Assembly (NCBI GenBank): GCA_021234155.1
Contig: JAJEKV010000312.1
Span: forward strand, 84,501 to 148,500
Length of the DNA stretch: 64,000 nt
From: Isoetes taiwanensis
Taxonomy: Eukaryota; Streptophyta; Lycopodiopsida; Isoetales; Isoetaceae
Reading direction: 5' to 3'
Below, one piece after another: positions 1 to 12,554 of this stretch; the first letter of the stretch is position 1; every line of letters begins with the position of its first letter. The translations under genes were made by a program, and so were the position numbers. The notes below the pieces were generated by a model. The model worked only from the letters and a program-made list of their open reading frames with translations, did no database searches and was not told the DNA's origin.

Positions 1-200
1 GACGGTGCCACCTCGTAACACCCCAAGCAGCCCCCTTGTTAGTAGAGATTGAGGTGTCGCCGCCTGGACCGTCGAACGTGCGAGATCGACGGCCCAGATA
101 AAAAGCCCTCTTATTTGGGGCTTTTAATCTGGGCCCTTGAAATTAGGGTATTCATCTAGACCATTGAATTCTAAGATTTGATCTATAAAAAAGTCAATGA
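1..200. repeat. Dispersed repeat, body type B (left edge cut by window)
   Basis: The text starts inside a repeat that recurs at about 8553, 16396, 40733, 52186 and 58868. Shared blocks include GGTAGAGATTGAGGTGTCGCC (here GTAGAGATTGAGGTGTCGCC), a segment ending GAGATCGACGGCCCAGAT, and TATTTGGGGCTTTT. Copies differ by many substitutions, so they are old. No coding capacity is visible, which suits a non-autonomous element or degenerate repeat. Confidence 0.7.
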
Positions 201-1395
201 AATTTAATGCCATTTAGTGGTGGCACCATCTTATATGTCATTTTGGTTCCTCATCTATTCTGAAAGGTTTTAGTATAAGGTGTCATATCTAATTTTATTT
301 AATGATAACGGTGGCAATAAGCCTAATCATTTAATTTCTTAAATGTCACACATGAGGTAGGTGTCGTGCAATGGTTGATGGAGAGAAAAAAACACCAAAA
401 AACCCTCCAAATTTTTTACCACGATTTTTTCCTTTGGCGGTGGCTGTTCCACCAGTTCGGATCGAGCAGAAAAGAGGGTGAGCGGTCTCTGTCTTCTGAT
501 GAATATCTCAGAAACCTGCTTTTTATTCTTGCTCCTTTAGCCAGGCGCCGTGTTTGCTCCGATTGTTCTTGCTAATCGGATCATTCAGGCATTTGAACAA
601 TGCATTCTTCGTCAGAGGAGAAACAAAATCGAAGGCAAAATGCAGAGATATTTTTAGAAGGTAAAAGTGCGGCCATTATTTGAAATATTTTGGTAACTCG
701 CCTCAATCCATCCATGCACATAAAACGCCCCAGTTCTGGCTTCCCACCTCCTGATCCTTGGATATGGAGCTTTCTCATCAACAGAGAAGCCGGAAGCGGT
801 CTAAGGCAAGTAATTTCTTAGCTAGATTTAACAGTGATGTGCAGGGTATTTTGTCCCGGAAGACAATCGATCGGAAGAAGGCTAAGAATAACAAGCTTCA
901 AATTCGGCCTCTGTTAGACCCAGATCGTTTTTTCCACCAGAATGGCGCAGATGCTGCCATGTCTAGGATATCTAGCGTTTCTGGGCACACCCAGTTTCAG
1001 GATTGTTGTGATAGTTGGGAATTTTTCGCATGATGATGGTAGTAGATTTGGAAGCAGAGTGCATGATTGTGAGTGGCAGACTTCTCAGACATTTCAAATC
1101 GGGATTTTAGAAAGTGACGAAGGCAGTATGTGCTGCCAATCTGAAATAGCTGCACTTAGAACAGAATGTAACCTTTTGAGGGAGTTGTTTTAGGCTTATG
1201 AAATTCTGCAACAAATCTTTACCTACTTTTTGTTGTCAAATACAGGAAAGATGTTGCTGGCCGCATTTGCATGTGAGTGCAAAGATAATTATGCAAATAT
1301 ATACGATTTTTGTGGATAGTGCCTATCTAAACATTTTCATGTGCTAACAAGGTAACTGATACTTCTTAGCTAGATTAGTTGTTGTACATTTCCAG
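201..1395. other. No recognised gene; short open frames only
   Basis: Several short open frames (for example 758-1033 and 942-1193, plus strand) occur, but none shows a motif I recognise and no consistent exon chain can be drawn. The stretch may hold decayed exons of the unidentified exon just downstream. Confidence 0.4.
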
Positions 1396-1567
1396 CTTGC
1401 ATCCTAGTCAGAAGCTCTGCTTTAAAGCTCTATATGATGAATGTGACGATGTAGAGTTGACCCACTTTAGTTCTGATATTGATGTAGATGTTCTTGGGCT
1501 GAGCATTTCCGAAAGAGATGGAGACATTGCCTGTAGTGACTCTGGCAAGGAGGACATATCTGGACAG
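1396..1567 (+). CDS. Possible internal exon of an unrecognised gene
   Basis: A 172-nt open segment is bounded by a good acceptor (CATTTCCAG at 1387-1395) and a donor (GGACAG/GTTTGT at 1568). It encodes about 57 residues, acidic and rich in Ser/Asp, starting LHPSQKLCFKALYDECDD. I do not recognise the family. No adjoining exon could be assigned with confidence, and the neighbouring PPR segment belongs to a different kind of protein. It could be a chance open frame between splice-like sites. Confidence 0.3.
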
Positions 1568-2064
1568 GTTTGTAACGAATATTATGCCTGATCGTACTGT
1601 TGGTCGGGAATATATAGCAAATTCAAATGCTGAAATATGAATTAAAATTGCATATTCTTAATCTCACAAAATAGATAAATAGGGCACTCTTTCTGTTGAC
1701 AAAGGGTCTCGATCTCTTTCATGTATTGGTCTTCTTTTTTTATTGTCTTACGTAATATATCTGTGGCCTTGCTATGAGGTAAGGAATATAATCAGCATTT
1801 TATAAGAACTGGTTGCCATTTGGCATCTGTTTATGGGAGCCATATCCTTCTTGCCACCCATTAATCCTTTTTTTTTTGTTGCAAATGTGTGTGGCAGCCA
1901 TATCCTCTGGCCGCTCTTTGGGAATGCTAATGCATAGCAATAAGATCTTTATGCTGGATTTATGCTAATATCTTTTATCATTCAAACATGATTGGAGGCT
2001 TCGCAAGAGTTGGAGTCCTTACATCATGCTGCCCCAATTGATTATCTAAAGGCTTATGTTGCAG

Positions 2065-2540
2065 ACCTAGGTTGAAGCTCTGGAAATTTTTGAGGAGCTG
2101 AAGAAATTAGGCATTAGTCCTAGCATAATCAGTTACAATACGTTGTTAGATGTGTATGGAATAACGGGGAAAGGAGAGGAAATGCTGGTACCTTTTAAGA
2201 AATTACAGGAAGCTAAGTGCATACCAGATAAGGTGACATGAAATATCATCGTGAGTCCTTATGGAAGAGCTGGTAAGCTTGAGCAAGTATATTGGGCTTT
2301 GAGCAGATAAAGAAGATATGCAAAAATTTGTCAAGTGGATACATATAATGTTCTGATTGATGCTTATGGTCGATGGGGGACATCAGCACATGCAATTGAC
2401 ATCTACAAGGAGATGCTCGAGGCTGGATACCAGCCTAATGTATCTACTTGCAATGCATTCTTGGTTTCTTTTTCAAGAGAGGGCCATTTTCTAGAATGTG
2501 CGCATTTGAAACATTTGATGAGACATTTCAAGAAGGCCTT
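2065..2540 (+). pseudogene. P-class pentatricopeptide repeat (PPR) protein fragment, broken
   Basis: The plus strand encodes successive PPR helix-turn-helix repeats. The first reads ALEIFEELKKLGISPSIISY, then NTLLDVYGITGKGEE and a degenerate repeat. A further repeat reads TYNVLIDAYGRWGTSAHAID and continues with YKEMLEAGYQPNVSTCNAFL. The spacing of about 35 residues and the YN.LIDAYGR..  and EM...G..PN signatures are typical of P-class PPR proteins, which bind organellar RNA. Stops interrupt the frame near 2238 (TGA) and near 2308 (TAA), and no start or plant organelle transit peptide is seen. This is a decayed remnant of only a few repeats, whereas complete PPR proteins usually carry ten or more. 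Confidence 0.8.
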
Positions 2541-2559
2541 GCTAAGCTTCTCTTCTCTA

Positions 2560-5500
2560 CTCATGTGCAAATGCTAACCAGTTCTCTTAAAGCATAGAAG
2601 AAAATAAATTTCTTCATCTGCATGTCAAGGTATCCTCGAGCAATTATGTATTTGGATTCTTTTATTGCATTATTTCAACATGTTTCGGGAAATTGCAATG
2701 AGCTCATTCAGTTTTTAAATGTCAAGGAATACATGTTGAAAAGTCAATCAAAGCCCCATTTTCACAAGGAATTGAGCTTTAGTATTTCCTAGAGTCTTAA
2801 ACAGCCTCCTTTCCTTTGAGCACTGTCCTGTTCGTGCAGTTGCTTTAGAATAGGACTAACAGAGAAATTAGAATTTAGGAAAACTGAGAATTGAGGTTGT
2901 CTTTTCGATTTTAAGCGATGAGGCTATAAGTCAAAGCAGAGTAGTGCTCTACTCTGCTTGCATCAGAGTAAACAATCTGGGAACTTTCAGTCAGAAATCC
3001 AACAAATTTGCAGCTTTTTCTATTTTTTAAATCTTTGTAGACTGGAGCCCTTAAATGTTCTCTATTCTGAATTTCTGTGTAGTTGCTTGTGTGGAGAGGT
3101 GTAAGCATGCAGAACCCACGCAGATTGTTTCCACAAGATTATCCCTGTACCAGAGGAATTTTCAAGTCAAATTCTTGGCGTGGGCACAGGAAATCGGCAA
3201 ACCTCAACAAATTTGTTAGGCCAAAAATTTGCAGGCCAGCAATCCAACAAAGTAAGTCCAACATCTGAGCAAATCTTGCAAGCATCTAAGTTCCAAGTTT
3301 TTGTCTGTCAATCAGGCCGAGATTTGCCCCGAGATTTGCCCACCCTTCATCGTTACATTGAAGCTAACAATAAAAGATTCTACTAATCGTATCTTAAGGT
3401 GCAAGGGTAAGCTATGACGTAAGCATAGAATATTGCCTTGATTCTTAGCTACGGTTACATATGACGGTTTCTTCAACCCGTTCGTTCCTGTGTCAACAAA
3501 ACAAGAACTACAGAACAACACGGGAATACAAAAACAGCAAACAGCATCGTACAACCAGAAGAAGGCTGGAAAATGCGAACCATGATCAGCCTAAACCTGA
3601 GAACAGTACATACAAGATATAATGATGCTTTTGCGACCGTTTAAAACATCTCAAGGCAGTTATTTAAGCGAACGCAATTAGAAGCAGAAAGGGAACTTGT
3701 GTCTCAATCAATTATCATTCTGCTGCAGATTGTAAGAAATGCAGATTGTATCCAAACATGTTGGAATTATCGAACATGGTCTGTTTGCTATTCAGCTCTT
3801 CATTTGAATGGTCATCTGATTGCAAAGTAGAGGAAGCTTTGTTGTTATGGCAATACAAAGGAAGTATTTTTTGACAGCTTTATTTCGTATGTTTAAGTGA
3901 GTACAATGCAAGTTGATTTTTAAATTTATAAAACTATTTCGAGTTTATCCTTGTTACGTTTTTGCTTTTTATTGATAGATTCGAATGTGCTTGTGTATTT
4001 TTTAGCAATGGCGAAGCTTCTATACCGGTCATTTCGGGCATAGTAAGAATCACGGACCAAATTTATCAACATCGATAATCAGCATTTAGCTGTTGCAGAG
4101 GTGTGTTTGTTGTGGCAAACTTGATTGATTAAAGAACCGGCCCGATGGAGTGAGTGAAGGCCATGAGTTCCTAGATAAACTACTTCAAGTATGTTCATCG
4201 AGAAAACGGATACTTGACTAGAGAGGCTACAGGTTAACATTATCACGTGTTTGGTTTAGTTGTGAGTTTAAGCTCATGTGCTTTGTGAATCTTGTGAGCC
4301 AATGTTTCTTTGCATCGCCATGCGAGAGAAAGACTGAATTAAAAAGTGCAGCATGGATTTTTCTCTTTGCAATGGCTAACCATATGGTTTGCCATTAGAA
4401 AATATCGTTTTATGCTGCAAAGAACATGTAAGAGTGGCATGTCAAAGCTTCTCTATTTTATCAGCTAATGGTTTATACATGCCATTAACACTTTGCCGCT
4501 GGTTTAAGGATAACCGTTGCTGATAGAAGCAATATTTCTACCTCCATAACCCTGATTTCGAGTCCAAGGAACATGTAGAGGTTAGATTCTAATGGTTTTT
4601 CAGCCTAAGTAAAGCTCTGTACCAATAACAGATGCTTTCTGTCTCGCCTCTTGCAGCTCAACGATGGACTGCTAGGCTTTCATATTGTTTCAAAACTCAG
4701 GGTGATTTAATCCATATGGTCTGGATTTTTTACTCTGTCAGAGGCAAAGTCAAGGGATGTTTTCTTTTCTGCGGCCTATTGTGTATAGAAATCAATGGCC
4801 TGCAAGTCCAAGTCCTCCTTTGTAGTTTGAATGGCTTAATACGTTATGTTTGGCTCGATTGGAGCTGTTTTCTCATGCTATTAACTTCATCGATTAGGAT
4901 TCCAATGTGCTTGCCCTTAATAGCTTGAGCTTGCCTTAATTTATTTTTAATCTAATGATAATTTGTTGCTTTGGGGTGTGCTCGACGCCCAATTCCGTTA
5001 TATGTTTTATGGATGGCTATTGTGTATGTAGTCGTATTTACGCACAGTGTCGAAAACCATGGCGTCAAATTCTTTGTGTAGCCAAAATAGGCTCGTCATA
5101 CATCGATTCGGAATGCCAAAATTGGCATTGAGCTTGAGCTCGACAGATTTTGTTAAGGCCAAACCTGGCCACGAAACCTTGATCTAGCATTTTTTTATTG
5201 TTCGGTTTTCAATTGCCTTAGGCCTGGAAGGAGAAAATAATAAAGGAAAATGTGCAATATGGTATTTGGTACTCGGGCCGATTTATTCAGGATTGGAGCT
5301 TCTTGAATGCTTTGTACATATCGGCCCATCGATCTATCTTAAGCGGTGGATAGGTGCTTGTGAACACCACTTTGAATCTTTGCGAGATCGAAATATTATG
5401 GAATACACAGTCCGGCATTTTGGCAAGACTCGATGGCTTATTCAAGTATAAACAATGGTGCGTGCTAGATACACGTTTTCTTTATTTATGTCACGATTTG

Positions 5501-7100
5501 AATATCGTTATGGGTGCTTTGTTTGGTCCGGTACATTGTGACACCTTTCTTCACCATCGAGCTCATGGTCCGTTGTGTCCTTCCTTTGTTTTCTAGTTTT
5601 ATCATTTTGTAGTTTGGCAATGTATTTCAAGGATAGATACGATTGTGCATTACGTGGCACAGGGTAGGTTTTCCAATGCACTTCTAGATCCGTAGTAAGC
5701 TTTTACGATGCTTTAGCGAGTTAGCATGGCTTTTGTTGGGCCTAAATATGTTTTATTTAACCGTGTATTCCAATATTTCTGGTTCCTTTCTGTTCAATCC
5801 AAGTCTTGATATTCTCTGGTTCCTTTCTGTTCCATGTAATCTAAGCCTATTCCACCCCGGTTGTATCTAAGTTCAAATATCTTTTTGCAAACTACATATC
5901 TCACAGCAATGACCGAACTTTTGCAAAGGTAACAATATGTGAAGCATGCAAACATTTGAGTGTGACGTCTACCGTTTGTTTAGATTTGTTTGCGTTTTTG
6001 TTCCTGCGGTCTAAATTTCTAGTTGTTCAATGCTTTCTCCTATTTATATGCATTCAATGGCAGTTGTTTGGATTCTGCATTTGTGGGCTCCTTCTTATGT
6101 CTTCCCTTTACAATGCTGCCATTTGTGGTCTCGTACCAAATTCCCATTTGGAGCGCAGCATGGACTCGCCGATCTCCATAGGCAGTCTATTTATTAGTGT
6201 TCTTTTTCATATTGGCGTCTCATTCTGTCTATTTGCAGTAAATAAGTGGTAATCCTCTTAGTACTCTGGCGGTTGTTTGGATTTTGCATTTGTAGGCCAC
6301 TATTCTGTATTTAAGCTACCAAGCTTCGTCTTTTGAACCACTCATTTCTGATCGAGACCAAAATATTTCTTTTTCTTTATGTGCGCTTACACTATCTTCG
6401 TATCATAGCACATTCAACTAACAAAGCAAAAAAATATCCTGTTGTGAATAGATATCGAGACGAGCTGAAAACTATGCAGAGCCATCTGCGTAATGCTACT
6501 TTCACCCTTTGATTTTTGCATGGGTTGCTCATTGGTTTTGGATCAAACAACTATTCTATAGTAGGATCTGCAATGATGTGCACTATATCGTTAATATGCA
6601 ACTCAGGTTGGACTAGCTACACACAATAAATAGACGGATAGATAGGTTTTTTAACCCTTTCAAAACTAATAATTCAAAATGCATTATGGACACATTGAGT
6701 CAATCCATCCTATTGGCACTATTCACTTCAAATTGTCAAACTATTTTTCACCATGGGAATAGCACCTAAAGAAACTAAGACAAAGTTTCACAAACTTGCC
6801 TACAAAAAATTGACCATACATCTGATCGGTATTTGGCCATGACATTCTGGGTGAAATATGACTAAATGTTTGACAGAAATGGAAGCAATGGATTGACCCT
6901 TGACAGAGAATTTTTCACTTTAACTTAAAACACTTATGGTAAAATCTTCATGCAAAAAAAGTCGATGACATTGTCCATATTTTTTAAAGGTTTTGGAGCT
7001 CTTTATAATGCCTTCATTCCACAACTTAAGCATATATAAATGATAAAATGTTGCCATTTCCTTCGGTGAAAGTTAATTCAAGCGATACTTTCATAGTCTT
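2560..7100. other. Long stretch without recognised genes
   Basis: AT-rich DNA with many short open frames on both strands and no family motif that I can identify. Two local features stand out. Positions 5722-5850 have a diverged partner at 18262-18400. A short duplication centres on GTTTGGATTCTGCATTTGTG at about 6065 and again at about 6274. Nothing else is supported. Confidence 0.5.
5722..5850. repeat. Diverged dispersed repeat, partner at 18262-18400
   Basis: Both copies share GTTAGCATGGC, TTTAACCGTGTATT, TTCTGTTCAATCCAAGTCT and CTCTGGTTCCTTTC in the same order, with small indels. No open frame is conserved between them. The element is unidentified. Confidence 0.65.
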
Positions 7101-7102
7101 TC

Positions 7103-7330
7103 TGGGCGTTTGGTCTAGTGGTAACACACTAGTTCCTTAGCAATGTGGTCTCGAGTTCGAGACCGCCTAGAATCGCACTCGGTACTGTTGGGGGTCAAAT
7201 CCTAACAGGGTGGTTGGGGGCAGGGCTCAACCGAGCAATGTAGTGTGGTGTGTGGTCACATGTCCAGTTGGATGCTGCCTAGTGGCGTGACGTAAAAATA
7301 CTATCTATCTATCTATCTATCTATCTATAT
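7103..7330 (+). mobile_element. tRNA-derived SINE with (CTAT)n tail
   Basis: The head resembles a tRNA gene. A RNA polymerase III A box, TGGTCTAGTGGTA, lies at 7111-7123, and a B box, GAGTTCGAGAC, lies 29 bases further on at 7153-7163. A non-tRNA body of about 130 bases follows, ending in a pure CTAT repeat at about 7301-7326. This head-body-simple tail layout is characteristic of tRNA-derived SINEs, which are mobilised by a partner LINE. The cloverleaf is not intact enough for a functional tRNA. No clear target-site duplication was found. A short similarity (AACACACTAG context) occurs at 50641-50670. Confidence 0.75.
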
Positions 7331-8215
7331 GACTGTGTTAGCGTCTATGCTAGCAAGTCTTATGGTATTTTGCATGCTCACAGAATAATGAACCTCACAT
7401 GGAATTTATAGAATATAGCATCTACATGCTCATGTTTTGAATAGCCTATAGGAAGTATGTGCATCACACTTGCAACCTACTCAATTTGTGCATTTTAATT
7501 GGAAGCCCAATTTTTAAAACTGGAAGATAAGGACTATTCTTTTGAACATTACAAAGACATGGTTGAAGAATCTTTATATGATGTTGAAGAATCTAATCGA
7601 AAACTATGAAAATCACGAAGAATTTCCATGGAATGATGGCAAAGAAAATGACCATGAAATTTCACGAAATTTTTAAAAATCGTGGGGATCTAGCAAAAAT
7701 CTTCGGAGATATTGTAGTGGAACACTATGGGCTCATTGGAGTTCAGATATCTCAGGGCAAAAGGAACCACTTTGTCAAGGACCTCAAAATCTCAAGTAAC
7801 CAATTAACTGTCAATGTGCTTTGCTTCTTAATTGACTAAATTGCCGGCGTGGATAAAGGACACAGAAGCTAAGCTAGCCACCTTTGACTTCGATGAATAT
7901 AAAGGTCACTCCTCCTAGAAGCAAGAGATGTTTCCGTCACAAATACCCTGATATGAATCGTACTTTTCAGATAGTTTTTCCACCTTTCACACCATCTTTT
8001 TCTGCACGTTGGGTGGTCCATCTAAAAGTCCTTCGAAGTAACCCTTTAATGGTTCAAAACACTCTTCGAGGATTACACTTTGATAATAATATTCAATGCA
8101 AGACTAGAAGTGCTAGTATAATAGTCTTCTTTTTTTACTTTGAAAAATAAAGACATGATAAACACCTCGGTTGCTAAAGATGGATACATTCAACTAAATA
8201 GTACAACTGCGACTC
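7331..8215. other. No recognised gene
   Basis: Only short anonymous open frames (for example 7606-7839 and 7884-8150, plus). The sequence is AT-rich and no motif was recognised. Confidence 0.45.
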
Positions 8216-8345
8216 TTTGAGGTTAATTCAAATTTAAGTCAACTATTCACTGAGAAGTACTAATAAACAATGGCGAGCTTCATTGAATGGCTATTGTGCG
8301 AGGAATTGAACTTAAATGTTCGCGTCTTTGAACTAAATGCATACT
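8216..8345. repeat. Dispersed repeat, partner at 51962-52105
   Basis: The two copies match closely in order: GCGACTCTTTGAG, AATTCAAATTTAA, AATAAACAATGG, CTTCATTGAATGGCTATT, GCGAGGAATTGA and ACTAAATGCATACTG. Differences are mainly single substitutions. The boundaries are approximate and the family is unknown. Confidence 0.75.
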
Positions 8346-8552
8346 GCCACTATGCACTAAAGACGCTGATACCAAATCATATGATGACAATAAATTAGTG
8401 GGTTCTGATACTTGAATTCGACATGAACAAACAAAACTTTGATACTTATTTATGACTTCTTCTAACTTAATTATTGGCACGAACTTCACATAGTGATCTG
8501 CTTAATCTCGAAGGTTATTTCCAGAATTATATTTGTGTGTAGATGTGTGTAG

Positions 8553-8720
8553 ACAGTTTGATCTCGGCCGTCCATCTCAGATCTGGACGGCCCACGTGAA
8601 GCCCCCAAATAACCCACCTTAAATGACCCCTTAATTTTGGGGCTTTTGATCTGGACGGTTGGATTTGGGGTTTTAATCTTGGCCGTTCATAAAAAGGTGA
8701 TCGAAATTGGTGGCACCACA
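8553..8720. repeat. Dispersed repeat, body type B
   Basis: Contains the type-B hallmark GATCTCGGCCGTCCATCTCA followed by a near-inverted copy, GATCTGGACGGCC. A second block has TTTTGGGGCTTTTGATCTGG and GGCCGTTCAT. Body only; the (TA)n left module is absent. Confidence 0.65.
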
Positions 8721-8874
8721 GTAAATGGTCTTTTTGACCTTAGCAGAGTCAATTAATAATGCATTTAATGACCCATTATACGTGCCATTGAGTCTTAATG
8801 GGAAAAAAAAAATTAATGGATCGATTTTCTTCTGCCCATCCTACCATCGTGTATGACCAAGGTCCGGTGGCGCC

Positions 8875-9342
8875 ATGGCGAGCTCCAAACTGAAGCTTCG
8901 AATGGCCGTTTTTATTATCTTGGTTTTTCTTGCCATGCATATGAAGTATTCCGCGTCTATGACTCTCTTTGGATTTGTAGATCGAGCCAACTCGAGCTTG
9001 TTTGCTCTAAATGGGTTCAAAACATTTAGTGCGATTTTTGCCCTAGCTCCAAATTGATTGTTTTTAGGTTTGAACAATTTCATTCGATGCATGGCGGAGG
9101 TGCTACAGAAGCGGTATGGCGAAGTGTTTGAAACCATTTTTGAGCCTGAAGAGTTAAACAAGCGGCACAATGATAAGACCTCGGCCCTGGATTCGACCTT
9201 CCAGTGTCGCTTTGATCTTCGCGAGTCCGGCTACCATGGCTCCAATCCAGGGGTTTGTTGGCCCTTAACACCCCAAATCGATCTATCACGGACCGGTTTT
9301 GGCCCCTCTTGGAGCCATTCGGACCTGCTGCACTGGGTGTAG
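8875..9342 (+). other. Two adjoining anonymous open frames
   Basis: Frame 8875-9057 (60 aa) begins MASSKLKLRMAVFIILVFLA, which would pass for a signal peptide or membrane anchor. Frame 9058-9342 includes MAEVLQKRYGEVFETIFEPE. A weakly similar segment, MVELLERRYAESYG, occurs at 16978 and also lies downstream of a type-B repeat. Neither product belongs to a family I recognise. Coding status is doubtful. Confidence 0.25.
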
Positions 9343-9558
9343 ATAAGAATTAGACCTCATATGCAAGAAAGTATTTGCATGAGCCAAAGTGCACTTGTTG
9401 CATTTGCATCCGCAATGATGTGCTTAGCCGACCCCTTAGGAACATTATCGAGTGTTGATTTGCTTGGAAATGCGGCGGTGCTTTGGGTCATATGAGTAAA
9501 AATTTTGTTCATGTTTCCTCATACATTCAGAAAATGTTAACCTTCATTGGTCATAGCA

Positions 9559-10357
9559 GGAATCGAAAGGCAATGTTGAGGATATTGGAGGTGGTATTCG
9601 AGAGGGTGGTGAGGCTTTAGCTAAAGGTTTATTGAGAGGTGTGCTTAGGTATATTGATGAAAACCCTTTGAGGGGCCAAGTCATCGGGTGTGGAGGGTTT
9701 TATCTGAGGGTGTTGGCAAAGGTGTGATTCGTCTTTGGGCAGTTCAACCGATGAGTGGAATTTTAGATCTCCTTTGAAGACAACGAAGGGGCTAATGCCA
9801 CAAGGATGAAAATTGCTCTTTGCTCTCACCCCCGAAGAAAACCTTTTGGGCCATAGGCTGCCCGGGGTTATTAGTGGTGATAATATTCTTCGTCCGTATG
9901 ATGAATATAGAGCTCATGGGACGGTATGGTTGGCACCTTGGTACTTTCAATAGATCTACGCAGGCTGTCTCATTTTAAACAAATTGTAACAGGTCCTTTT
10001 ACAAATGGCTCAAAGCGAAGAGCGTATTTGGGCCGATGGATCTCTTCCGAATTCGTGGAAAATTTGCTTCTACGGATGCATATGAAGATCATTTCCTCCT
10101 TCCCAAAGGGCCGGATACTCTTAATAACTCACCTTGGCGTGTTTCTTCAGGTACAATTAAATTGGTGAATAGACGGTGATTATTTATTTGTTAACACATA
10201 TATACACATCTTGCAAAGCAATCGGAAATCCATTTGGTCGAGAAATGAGCCAAGCTATTTCAATCCATGCACAATATCTTTGGGATATATTGTGGAAAGA
10301 CACGGATAGGGTTGAGCTTCTTCTAAAGGAGTTGCCATTTTTTTTTTTGGATAGCTT
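9559..10357 (+). pseudogene. VPS13-like lipid-transfer protein, C-terminal fragment, broken
   Basis: Fragments in all three plus frames line up in order with the C-terminal region of plant VPS13. This large bridge-like protein moves lipids between membranes at contact sites. Seen in order: GNVEDIGGGIREGGEALAKG, then (shifted frame) EGVGKGVIRL and QPMSGILDLL, then EGANATRMKI. These are followed by HRLPGVISGDNILRPYDEYR, then RGKFASTDAYEDHFLLPKG, and finally YLWDILWKDTDRVEL. The order and spacing follow the end of the family. At least four frameshifts or stops prevent translation. Only about 260 residues of a protein usually longer than 3000 are present, so this is a decayed partial duplicate. 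Confidence 0.85.
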
Positions 10358-10379
10358 TTAATTTGAAAATAGTTTACTA

Positions 10380-12550
10380 CTTGGCGGGGGTAATAGCAAT
10401 GTCTCTAGTGTGGAGATATGGTGGCACAAAGGGAATAGATGAGACCCGTCGATGAGCATCGAAATTACATTTACACATGGGGTTGTATGGTGATCTCTGA
10501 AACACCATACAACCATAGAGCTGTCTGACCTTCATCTAGAACCATAGAGCATTACCACACCTGGCGAGGGACCGAGGTCTTGATCATAATGAAACACCAT
10601 TAACATTGATATTTGTCTCTTATTTATCGATCTATTCGCCTCGTTGCCAAAACCCAAAGTGTGGTCGTTTGCGGACCATTCTTGATTGTTTTCATTCCGT
10701 TCAAGTATGTTCTTCCTCAGCTGCTGCTAAAGCATGTAGCTCATAGCTTCATGATTTAAGCCTATTTTACCACTTTGTACTTACGATTTGGAAGACCCGA
10801 ATTCATTTTGTCTTTTAATTGTTGGAATGTGGAAGAATGAACTAAAAAGCAGACTCTTGTGATGGGAATGAAAAAAATTAAGTATTTTTTAATTTTGTGG
10901 AAGGCGTGTTCTTTCAGAGATCATTGGTGAGCAAAGAGAGTTCCGAACTGCGGCGTGAATATGTATGCAACGGATTTGTCGAGATTAGTCTCGGAGATTC
11001 GATTACCAAAGTTGTGCATAGGATCCTCCTTCGGTAATTTTTTAATCCTTACTTATAGCTTTGTAAATTTCATTTTAGATCCTACCTTTGCTTCCAATAT
11101 AGCCATAAATTTTTGTGCTTTAGACATTTTAACGTTAAAGTGACCTTTCAATCGATCTTAGATCGTCAGTCTATTTAATTCTTTTCTTTCTGGATGAATC
11201 ATGACCCAACAATTTTTTACCATGCTAGTAGGCTCTTGCCGGGTGTTTGATAAGGATGTAATATCATGATTATAAGGCGTGTGCTTTCGAGAAATAAGCA
11301 CGAGAAGGAGGCCGTAATGCTCTTTAGGCAATGCAAGTGACATAAATGGGTGCACACCGCTTTGTGTTTTAAGTGTACGTGCATCCGCCTCGGGCTTGAC
11401 CGGGATAAATGCAAAATGTTGGCACATAGATGGTGCGCCAGTGGAAAGTTATTGCATGCGCGCATTGTAACTCTGCATATGTATGCAAATTGTTGGCACG
11501 TAGATGGTGCTTGGTAGCAGGTAATGGCGAGGCTACTTGTCGCATGTGGCTGCGCGGTGTTAGGAACCTCCTTTCTATAATTCGCATCCTAGTCTATATG
11601 TCTTTGCTTTTAGACTTTGCATGCCTACATATTGCGATGAAGAATGTCTTTATGTTGAGGCTCAAATAATACATCCGGGTAAAATGTCTTGCCTATGCAC
11701 ATTGCTTAGAGAAGCTGATTTACGCTCCTTGCTTATATTCAATTAAGGGTTAGGTGTGCATGTTTTTATGCGGGTTGGATGCTTTGATATAGTGTGTTTG
11801 CTACTTTGATATAGTGTGCTTGCTGCGGGGATAGAATGTGCGACCACCACGCCACATGCATCTTCTTTGTATCTTGTGGTTATTCATGCTTTGGCCGGAG
11901 AATTTGCCCCAATTTGCCACGAGAATCATATTCACTATATTCTTTGGATCACAAATTGCTTGAACACTCTATAGCATCGCCATCGCCACCATAATCTATG
12001 CATATGTGTTCTTCTTTGAAGAAGTCACGATATGCTTAGCATATTGCATGACAAAGTCTCGCTTTTATCCGGAGGATTTGAGGGCCACACTCCAAATTCG
12101 AAATCATATTGAGTGGTTGGTTATTTATTAAATGGAACTTTTCTATTGCATCCAAAGACCTGCTTTGCATCTCAGTACAAGTAACATGCCCGGCCATTTG
12201 CAAGGAAGTTGGGAAGCGGCTATTAACAATAGACAAATCAACACATTTTGCTCTTCAAGTTGCGTTTTGTGGCCACGGTAATTGCAGCCACGATAATAGG
12301 GCTTTTGCCCTTTGTAAAGATGACATGTTTCTTTTCCTTCATCACAATATCAAGGACTCATGATTTAGATTTTTTGCAAATAGCCTTTTCGACTCTCCAT
12401 ATGCCCGAAAACCAACAATAATAGCAATGGTTAATAAAAGGTTGTTACCTTCTTATGGTGCCACATTGGTTAAGGTCAAAATGTTAGACGTGGTAAAGAA
12501 TGCATAAGGTTTACAAGAATGCATAAAGTTTACGTATATATTAGGGCTTT
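10380..12550. other. No recognised gene; small local duplications
   Basis: No family motif was found on either strand. Short direct duplications occur: TTGGCACATAGATGGTGC at about 11420 recurs as TTGGCACGTAGATGGTGC at about 11492, and CTTTGATATAGTGTG occurs at about 11781 and 11803. The first 700 bases might contain further decayed VPS13 sequence, but none could be shown. Confidence 0.45.
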
Positions 12551-12554
12551 TACG

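Noticed and set aside
496-516. Possible hammerhead ribozyme core (CTGATGAATATCTCAGAAAC)
   Set aside because: The space between CTGATGA and GAAA is too short for stem II, and no stems I or III could be paired. The CTGATGA copies in the SAP exon (about 31117-31142, minus) also lack a following GAAA with a stem.
6000-6252. Hydrophobic open frame as a membrane protein
   Set aside because: No family motif, no splice or start context; T-rich DNA gives Phe/Leu-rich translations by chance.
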